From NCBI RefSeq assembly GCF_027625995.1, contig NZ_CP115396.1:3658001-3722000 (forward strand): a DNA stretch of 64,000 nucleotides, given 5' to 3'. Source of the stretch: Hymenobacter yonginensis (GTDB lineage: Bacteria; Bacteroidota; Bacteroidia; Cytophagales; Hymenobacteraceae). Below are positions 57,908-64,000 of this stretch, piece after piece. The notes under the pieces are model-generated. The model searched no databases, was not told the DNA's origin, and saw only the letters and a list, made by a program, of their open reading frames with translations. How positions within the stretch are numbered: position 1 is the first letter of the stretch; each line of letters begins with the position of its first letter. The translations under genes and the position numbers were made by a program.

Positions 57908-59235
57908 TGCGCTGGCGGCCCCGCTTTTCGTCGCTGCGGACGCACCTGCTGCTGGCTTTCACGGCGGTGGTGCTGCTCACTACCCTGCTGGGCGTGGGCT
58001 GGCAGTACCGCCGCCTGCGCGCCCTGCTCACGGCCGCCGACGACACCCGCCTGACCACCCGCGCCGAGCTGCTGCTGGCCCGCACCGACGTCAGCGGCCG
58101 CTTTCCGCTCATCGCCCTGCCCGACCAAGCCCACGACTACATCCGGATAGTATACGGGGTGCCGGGGCAGCGGCCGCAGGAGCTGTTTCGGTCGGCGCGC
58201 TGGCCGCGGGGGCCGGTGCGCGGCTGGCGGCAGGTGCGGGTGAGCCGCAGCCCCGGGTTGTTTCCGGATGACCGCCTGACCTTGTGGCTCGCCCACCCGG
58301 CCACTTCTCTGGCTGCCGACCTGGCGCAGGTGCGGCAAGGGCTAGCGGTGGCCGCCGTGGGCAGCCTGCTGCTGGCCTGGCTGCTGGCGCCGCTGCTGAG
58401 CCGGGCGGCCTTGCGGCCGCTGCGCCGCATGAGCCGGCAGGCCCGCCGCATGCACCACACCCCCGACCTCACCGACCTGCCCGTGCCCGCCACCGGCGAC
58501 GAGGTGCAGGAGCTGGCCGAAACCCTCAACCAACTGCTGGCCCGCTTGCGCGAAAGCGCCCGCCTCCAAGACAATTTCCTGGCCGCCGCCGCCCACGAGC
58601 TGCGCACCCCGCTGGCCACCCTGCAAACCGGCCTCAGCGTAGCGCGCCACAACCCCGATATGCCCGCGGCCGCCAGCGCCCAGCTGGCCGGACACCAGGA
58701 AGAAATCCGGCGGCTGAGCGGGCTGGTGGATGACTTTCTGCTGGTGAGCCGCCTGCGGGCCGGCGCTCTGCCGCTGCATCTGGCCCCCGTCGCCCTCGAC
58801 GACCTGGTGCTGCGGGCCGTGGACCAAGTGCTGCCCCGCTACCAGGCCGCCGGCCGCCCCCTGCACCTGCACCTCGACGACACTGTGGCCGACTACACCG
58901 TGCCAGCCGATGCCGGCAAGCTGCTGAGCGTGCTGCTCAACCTGCTCGAAAACGCCCTGCGCCACGCTCCGCCGGCCGCCGCCGTGCAGGTAACACTGGG
59001 GCCGGCGCCTGCCGGCTCAGGCTGGCAGGTCAGCATCCGCAACCCCGTAGCCCGCAGCCTCGGCGACCTGTCGCGGCTGACGGCCGCGTACTACCAGGCC
59101 GATGTGCTGAGCGAGGGCGCCGGGCTGGGTTTGTGGCTCAGCAGCCGCATTCTGGAGCTGCATGGCAGCGCCCTGCAACTCACAGAGCACGAAGGGGTTT
59201 TCAGCGCTGAATTCACACTCGCCGACAACAAATAA
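57907..59235 (+). CDS. Sensor histidine kinase
   Basis: A 442-residue membrane kinase: span 1 (about 12-32), periplasmic sensor (33-140), span 2 (about 145-165), HAMP (170-222), HisKA with H230 in AAHELRTPLATL, then HATPase_c with N-box LLENALRHA (about 347-355). The G1 box (D-x-G-x-G) is not recognisable; the segment between NPVARSLG and GAGLGLWLSS lacks it, while the G2 box is intact. Variants with this degeneracy still occur in active kinases. Overlaps the regulator gene. Confidence 0.94.
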   Translation: MRWRPRFSSLRTHLLLAFTAVVLLTTLLGVGWQYRRLRALLTAADDTRLTTRAELLLARTDVSGRFPLIALPDQAHDYIRIVYGVPGQRPQELFRSARWPRGPVRGWRQVRVSRSPGLFPDDRLTLWLAHPATSLAADLAQVRQGLAVAAVGSLLLAWLLAPLLSRAALRPLRRMSRQARRMHHTPDLTDLPVPATGDEVQELAETLNQLLARLRESARLQDNFLAAAAHELRTPLATLQTGLSVARHNPDMPAAASAQLAGHQEEIRRLSGLVDDFLLVSRLRAGALPLHLAPVALDDLVLRAVDQVLPRYQAAGRPLHLHLDDTVADYTVPADAGKLLSVLLNLLENALRHAPPAAAVQVTLGPAPAGSGWQVSIRNPVARSLGDLSRLTAAYYQADVLSEGAGLGLWLSSRILELHGSALQLTEHEGVFSAEFTLADNK

Positions 59236-59353
59236 TAGGCATTACTAATTTTCTATTCAGCAGCTTTGTGCGTAACTCCGCCGAAGCAGCAACCTGCCTG
59301 CTCACTTTGCGTACGAAACGCGCCGCCGAGGCGGGGATCTTAGTCTTCTTTTT

Positions 59354-61690
59354 ATGCGCAAAACCTACCGTTTTCTACATGTTTTACTGCTCTGCCTGTT
59401 GGCAGGCACCACGGCTCAGGCTCAGAAAGTGGGCCTTGTACTTTCAGGCGGGGGGGCCAAGGGCCTCGCGCACGTGGGAGTGCTGAAAGTGCTGGAGAAA
59501 AACCGGATTCCCATCGACTACATCGTGGGCACGAGCATGGGCGCCATTGTGGGGGCCATGTACGCTGCCGGCTACTCGCCGGCCGAAATTGAGGAAATCG
59601 TGCTCAAGCCGGAGTTCCAGAACTGGGTTTCGGGCGAGCCGCTGGCCGGCAAGGTCTACAACTACTACGACGGCGACTACGACCCCGCCGCCCTGCATCT
59701 GCGTCTGGCGCTCGACTCGACGCTAAAGGCCCGCGTGACGCCTAAGCTCGTAGACGACGTGACGCTCAACTACGTGCTGGCCACCATGCTGGCCCCGGCC
59801 GGCGCCATTTCCGGCTACGATTTCAACAAGCTGATGGTGCCCTACCGCAGCGTGGCGTCTGAGGTATTCACCCGCGAGCGGGTGGTGCAGCGCAGCGGCT
59901 CCCTCTCCGATGCCGTCCGCAACTCCATGGCCTTCCCGCTGGCCTTCCGCCCCATCCGGCAGCAGGACGGCCGCTACCTCTTCGATGGCGCCGTGGTGGA
60001 TAACTTCCCGACCGGCGTGATGCGCGAGGAATTCAAGCCCGACGTGATGATTGGGGTGAATGTGGGCGACGTGGCCTTCAACAAATACCCGCACAGCAAA
60101 GACGACGCCCTGCTGACCAGCACGTTGCTGTTCCTGGGCTCCAACGTGGCCGATACGGCTTCGGTTGGCAAAAACGGCATCTTCATCCAGCCCAACCTGG
60201 AAGGCATCACGGCCGCCGACTTCAACAAAGTGAAGCAGCTGCTGAGCCTGGGCCAGCAGGCCACCGAAAAGAAGCTGGACCTGCTGCTGACCCGCATTAC
60301 GCGCCGCGAAGACACACTGGCGCTGCAGCAGCGCCGCCGCGACTTCCAGGAACGCGCCCCTAAGCCCGATTTCAAGCAGATCAGCGTGCAGGGCGTGCCG
60401 AAGCAGCAGCAGGAGTTTGTGCGGCGCTTCTTCCAGCGCACCGGCTCCACTTACTCGCCGGGTGATGTGGAGGAAGGCTACTACCGCCTCGTCAACAACG
60501 ACTTCTTCAACAACGTGTACCCGCGGGTGCGCTACGACAGCAAGCTACAGGGCTACGAGCTGAACCTGGACGCCCGCCAGAACTCCAACCTCACCACCGA
60601 CCTGGGGGTGCTGCTCTCGTCGCGGTCCATGAGCAACTTCTACTTGGGCGGGGCCTACCGCTACCTCAACCGCTACCTCTACACCATCAAGGCCAACGCC
60701 ACCATCGGGCGCTTCTACAACGGGGCGCAGGGCTCGTTTCGGGTGAGCGTGCCCGGCCGGGCACCGCTCTACTTCGAGCCTACCGTTACGTTCAACAACT
60801 TCAACTACCAGGACACGGGTGGCCTGCTGGGCAGCACGGCCCAAAATACGCAGCTGCAGCAGCGCGACCTGAAAACCTACCTGCAGATCGGCTACAGCCC
60901 CAACTACCGCAGCCGCTACATCCTGAGCGGCGGCGTATTCACGAGCCGCGACCGGTTTGCCAATACCAACGAAATCAGCTCCGGCGCCGAGCTCGACCAG
61001 AACCGTCTGGATGGCTTTACGACGGCTCTGCGTTTCGAGCGCAACTCCCTGAACCGCCGGCAGTACGCTGTGAGCGGCCGCCGGGCTGAGTTTGCCTTCC
61101 GGGGCGTGCTGGCTGAAGAAGAATACACGCCGGGCTCCACGGCTAACGGCCTGCAGGGCCGCACCAAAGACCACCAGTGGGTGCAGGGCCGCCTCTACAC
61201 CGAGCAGTATTTCACGTTACATAAAGTCGATTCGGTGGGCCAGCGGGTGCACGCCTGGGGCTACACCCTCGATGCCGTGGCTACCACACAGGGCAGCTTT
61301 GCCACCTACCGCTCGTCGCTGACGTCGGCACCGGCCTTCCTGCCGCTGCCCGACTCCCGCACCCAGTTCCTGGACCGCTACCGCGGCACCGCCTACGCCG
61401 CCGTGGGCCTGAAGTACATCAAGGCCATTGTGGGTTCGCTGGAGTGGCGCACCGAAGCCTACGTGCACACCCTGTTCCGGCCCTGGGAGCGTTCCAGCGT
61501 CAATCCACTGCAGCCCGACCGCGGCCCCACCATCAGCCGCCCTTACCTGACGGCCATGACCGGCCTGGTGTACCAGACGCCCGTCGGACCGGCTTCGATA
61601 CAGGCTATTCACTACGATGACCCTGACCACCAGTTCGGGGTGTTTGCCCACATCGGCTTCGTGCTGTTCCGCGACCGGGCCCTGGACTAG
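59354..61690 (+). CDS. Patatin-like phospholipase with POTRA and outer-membrane barrel
   Basis: A 778-residue protein with a signal peptide (1-23). Patatin domain (about 25-330): oxyanion GGGAKG (32-37), nucleophile S61 in GTSMG, Asp in FDGAVVDNFP (about 212). A short POTRA-like segment (about 345-405, FKQISVQGVPK to NNVYPRVRY) follows. The remaining part (about 410-778) alternates in beta-strands ending FVLFRDRALD, a surface barrel. This is the PlpD/type Vd-like arrangement. It should hydrolyse phospholipids at the outer membrane. Confidence 0.93.
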   Translation: MRKTYRFLHVLLLCLLAGTTAQAQKVGLVLSGGGAKGLAHVGVLKVLEKNRIPIDYIVGTSMGAIVGAMYAAGYSPAEIEEIVLKPEFQNWVSGEPLAGKVYNYYDGDYDPAALHLRLALDSTLKARVTPKLVDDVTLNYVLATMLAPAGAISGYDFNKLMVPYRSVASEVFTRERVVQRSGSLSDAVRNSMAFPLAFRPIRQQDGRYLFDGAVVDNFPTGVMREEFKPDVMIGVNVGDVAFNKYPHSKDDALLTSTLLFLGSNVADTASVGKNGIFIQPNLEGITAADFNKVKQLLSLGQQATEKKLDLLLTRITRREDTLALQQRRRDFQERAPKPDFKQISVQGVPKQQQEFVRRFFQRTGSTYSPGDVEEGYYRLVNNDFFNNVYPRVRYDSKLQGYELNLDARQNSNLTTDLGVLLSSRSMSNFYLGGAYRYLNRYLYTIKANATIGRFYNGAQGSFRVSVPGRAPLYFEPTVTFNNFNYQDTGGLLGSTAQNTQLQQRDLKTYLQIGYSPNYRSRYILSGGVFTSRDRFANTNEISSGAELDQNRLDGFTTALRFERNSLNRRQYAVSGRRAEFAFRGVLAEEEYTPGSTANGLQGRTKDHQWVQGRLYTEQYFTLHKVDSVGQRVHAWGYTLDAVATTQGSFATYRSSLTSAPAFLPLPDSRTQFLDRYRGTAYAAVGLKYIKAIVGSLEWRTEAYVHTLFRPWERSSVNPLQPDRGPTISRPYLTAMTGLVYQTPVGPASIQAIHYDDPDHQFGVFAHIGFVLFRDRALD

Positions 61691-61718
61691 CGGGGCAGTA
61701 ATACAACGGACATGACAC

Positions 61719-61761
61719 AACAGAACGTCATTCCGCGCTTTGCGTGGAATGACGTTCTGTT
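61719..61761. repeat. 16-bp hairpin, GTCATTCC family
   Basis: Arms 61719-61734 and 61746-61761 are perfect inverted repeats (AACAGAACGTCATTCC with its complement), loop 11 bases. It lies between convergent patatin and hydrolase genes and may double as a terminator. Confidence 0.8.
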
Positions 61762-61789
61762 TTAGTGCCTACTGTGCCGCGTTATCCTA

Positions 61790-62530
61790 TTAATGTACTT
61801 TCTCACCAAACGCCCGCAGTAGCGCCGCTACCTCTTCGGGCGCCTCGTAGGGCAGCAGGTGACCAGCGCCGGACACTATTTCCAGCGGCGTGCCTTCGGG
61901 GAGCAGCGGCAGCGTCTCCAGCCCATGCACCGACGGCGACATGACGGCGTCCTGGTCGCCGGCCAGAATGGTGCAGGGTACGCGGACTTCGCACATGCGG
62001 CCGGCCAGGTTTTCGCGGCTGCCGTGGAGCAGCCAGGCTTCCCAGGCGGCTTTGGAGGTGCGCAGATTGTCAGCGAGAATGTGCTCCTCGGCGGCAGCCG
62101 TCAGCGGCCGGGCAGTGATGTGGCGCAGTGTTTTCTTGGCCTCCGTGCGTTTGCCCCAGGCCTGCAGGCTGGCTTTGCGGTCGGCATCGGTCATGGGCTC
62201 GGGCGTGGGCGGCGAGGGGCTGAGCAGCGCCACGCCCCGCAACCCGGCGGGCTGCCGGGCCGCCAACGCCAGCGCAATTTTGCCGCCCATGCTGTGCCCC
62301 ACCAGCACATAGCGTTGCAGGCCTTGAGCTGCCACGAACGTCGCCACCTCGTCGGCATACGCGTCTACAGTGTAGCCGCCGGCCGGCGCTAGCGCCGCCC
62401 CGAAGCCCCCCAAATCGGGGGCTAGCACGGCATATTCGGGGGTAAGGCGCTCGGCAACGTCCTGAAAGGCGCCGCCGGAGCCGGCCCAGTAATGCAGGTA
62501 TACAAAGGTGAGTGGAGTGGCTTTTGGCAT
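61790..62530 (-). CDS. Alpha/beta hydrolase
   Basis: A 246-residue cytoplasmic hydrolase without signal peptide. Nucleophile S80 in VGHSMGGK, acid probably Asp in AGDQDAVM (about 192-199), His in SGAGHLLPYEAP (about 221-232). The lid is short. It resembles esterases and haloperoxidase-like hydrolases; substrate unknown. ATG 62530 begins MPKATPLTF; longer frames are not supported. Confidence 0.9.
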   Translation of the reverse strand: MPKATPLTFVYLHYWAGSGGAFQDVAERLTPEYAVLAPDLGGFGAALAPAGGYTVDAYADEVATFVAAQGLQRYVLVGHSMGGKIALALAARQPAGLRGVALLSPSPPTPEPMTDADRKASLQAWGKRTEAKKTLRHITARPLTAAAEEHILADNLRTSKAAWEAWLLHGSRENLAGRMCEVRVPCTILAGDQDAVMSPSVHGLETLPLLPEGTPLEIVSGAGHLLPYEAPEEVAALLRAFGEKVH

Positions 62531-62675
62531 ACAAGAGAGTCGAGAGAACAACAGGCAGCGGCAGCAGCCGCTTTTCGTTTGTATATACTCCCGGATAGCT
62601 CCTGCGTTGTTTGGCCGCAACATTTGCCGCAACTGTTTTGCCCAGGCCACAGCTCCGGCCAGCAGATGCCCACAA

Positions 62676-62710
62676 AAAAATACCCGGCACCAACCGGGCC
62701 GGGTATTTTT
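62676..62710 (-). terminator. Terminator of the T9SS adhesin gene
   Basis: 13-bp stem (62676-62688 with 62698-62710), 9-base loop, ending in a T-run on both strands; about 50 bases beyond the stop at 62760. Confidence 0.8.
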
Positions 62711-62759
62711 CTCAGCAGGAAACTACCGCGCTACAGCGGCGGCGGCGCCTGATAGTAGG

Positions 62760-64000
62760 TTACTTGGTGAGTACCAGCTGACGGATGGTGTACTCCGAGC
62801 CGGACTGCACGCGCAGCACATACATGCCGGTAGCCAGGCCCGACAGGTCGAGCTTGTTCTCGGCATTGTCGCGAACGGCGGCAGTGTGCACCACCTGGCC
62901 GAGGGCGTTGGTAATCTGCACCTGCATGGCGCCTTTGGCTTTGGCGTCGCGGATGTCAAGCGTTACCTGGCCCTGGCTGGGGTTCGGGAACATAGAGATA
63001 GAGCGAGCCAGCGCCGGGCTGTTGGTGGAGAGGACCGTACCAAGTGTAACATCAATTGCGAGGCGCGAATTCAGAGTCGACGTATTAATGTCGGTCCAAG
63101 TGGTAGCTGCCGCTGTTTTGAACAGGAACGTTCCGGCTCGCAATGGATTTTCCACCTGGTAAGCAATACCGAGGTTACCAGCAGTGGTATTTTCAATAGC
63201 CACGAAGAAGTTATTGCTGACATTGACCCCTGGCAGCGTCAATACATCGTTACCACCCGCCGCTGGACGTGTGCGAACTGGAGACGTGTAAAGTAGCGTT
63301 CCGGGCAGGTTAGTGGCATCAGCGTCATAGATACGTACTTGGTAGCTGCCTGAACCGGTACCGAAGAAGTTGGTCGTAACAGCACGTACGGAAGACGGGC
63401 TTTGCTTCTGGTACCGAACGGCAATAATGGTATTGACTGCTACCACGCCAGCGCCTCCCGCGAAAGTGGTGCCGGAAACATAGCTCAACTGATTTGTGGA
63501 CACAGTCTGGCTCAAGGTTTGAGTGTTATTGCTGGCATCCCCATCGGCAGGCAGCGTAACAGTCAGTGTGTTGGTTCCGGAGGCTGCTGTCACCGGATAA
63601 GGAGCAAATGTCACGACCGTCGACGCACCTGCTGCTAGCGAAGGGATGATTTTGGCATCAGTGAAGGTTGTGGCACCCGTCACATTCAGTGTAACAGGTA
63701 CGTTGGTTAGCGCGGCAGTACCATTGTTGCGAATTGCCACTTGCGCTGTCACCGGCGAACCATACGTATTTGACACTGAGCCCAAAGAGTAGATAGCCTG
63801 TACGGCGGCATCGTTAGCCGGAATCGAAACGGCGCAGATGCCGAACTGACCGGTAGGCGTGGTGCCGAAGCTCCACACGCGGGCGTAGATGGTAGAGCCA
63901 GGCGTCAGGCCGCTGGCCGTGGTAGTAGAAAAAAAGTTGGTAGCCGTGGCGTCGTCGCTGCAGGCTACTTCCGTGAGCGTGCCGCAGGCACCCGTGTACA
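62760..64000 (-). CDS. T9SS-sorted surface protein, C-terminal part
   Basis: The frame is open to the right edge of the window, so the N-terminus is missing. The visible 413 residues contain a Cys-bearing end of a beta domain at the very edge (YTGACGTLTEVACSDDATAT, then STIYARVWSFGT). A CARDB-like beta-sandwich follows (about 50-135 of this part; NTYGSPVTAQVAIRNNGTAA), then a jelly-roll-like domain, and a T9SS type A sorting domain (SISMFPNPSQGQ to TIRQLVLTK). It is likely a secreted protease, glycosidase or adhesin; the catalytic part is not visible. A terminator follows. Confidence 0.86.
   Translation of the reverse strand, partial: YTGACGTLTEVACSDDATATNFFSTTTASGLTPGSTIYARVWSFGTTPTGQFGICAVSIPANDAAVQAIYSLGSVSNTYGSPVTAQVAIRNNGTAALTNVPVTLNVTGATTFTDAKIIPSLAAGASTVVTFAPYPVTAASGTNTLTVTLPADGDASNNTQTLSQTVSTNQLSYVSGTTFAGGAGVVAVNTIIAVRYQKQSPSSVRAVTTNFFGTGSGSYQVRIYDADATNLPGTLLYTSPVRTRPAAGGNDVLTLPGVNVSNNFFVAIENTTAGNLGIAYQVENPLRAGTFLFKTAAATTWTDINTSTLNSRLAIDVTLGTVLSTNSPALARSISMFPNPSQGQVTLDIRDAKAKGAMQVQITNALGQVVHTAAVRDNAENKLDLSGLATGMYVLRVQSGSEYTIRQLVLTK

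Overview
The window looks like part of the chromosome of a GC-rich aerobic Bacteroidota, most probably a Hymenobacter-like member of the Cytophagales. This rests on several signs. Three proteins carry a type IX secretion (T9SS) C-terminal sorting domain. Many genes are preceded by the Bacteroidota -7 promoter element TAnnTTTG. The rpmG-DUF4295-ftsY order and a bacillithiol enzyme (BshC) are present, and the DNA is clearly GC-rich apart from short AT-rich islands. Genus is inference. I saw no rRNA, tRNA, CRISPR array, transposase or prophage.

Layout. 1-7000: a DUF4401/GDYXXLXY-type membrane cluster, two ExbD genes (the second without its proton-relay Asp), a folate enzyme and bshC. 7000-12400: translation and targeting genes (rimO, ftsY, DUF4295, rpmG, rpmB) with an Xaa-Pro aminopeptidase between the two ribosomal protein genes. 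12700-19100: DUF5522, a DUF2314-like protein, rocD, two small lipoproteins, hemB, a transglutaminase-like protein and a GNAT acetyltransferase. 19000-27200: transporters, a glycosidase and phospholipase-D-like pair, a PA14/ricin T9SS protein, ogt and an esterase. 27300-39400: a TPR protein, an outer-membrane barrel, a secreted M4 peptidase, two SDR enzymes, an ATP-grasp protein, an M20 amidohydrolase, a PAP2_C-like membrane protein, a four-helix-bundle gene, a PhyH-type dioxygenase and a WG-repeat protein. 39500-43400: four consecutive TonB_C-domain genes and an HMG-CoA reductase. 43400-51700: paired lipoproteins, homogentisate dioxygenase, a transglutaminase, an S41 protease, ruvX-def and a DUF5694 protein. 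51900-64000: a LytS/LytTR pair, a zinc-dependent phospholipase C-like protein, small membrane proteins, an OmpR/histidine kinase pair, a patatin-barrel protein, a hydrolase and a partial T9SS adhesin.

The most unusual feature is in the gaps between genes. At least nine intergenic regions are bounded by inverted copies of short-word repeats, with one family per site (such as GTGATGAGG, GGGCTTAG, CACGGATT or GGATTAGTGG). Five more are long near-perfect hairpins. Many of these repeats begin at or within a few bases of a stop codon, and in several genes the stop codon lies inside the repeat. One such pair of inverted ends encloses a four-helix-bundle gene of the 23S-IVS/Avd family. No mobilising enzyme is visible in the window.

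Other points worth following: an ExbD paralogue with Asp replaced by Gly, an array of secreted TonB_C proteins without anchors, an HMG-CoA reductase fused to an extra beta-rich domain, and several genes whose promoter -7 box lies only 4-5 nt from the ATG.
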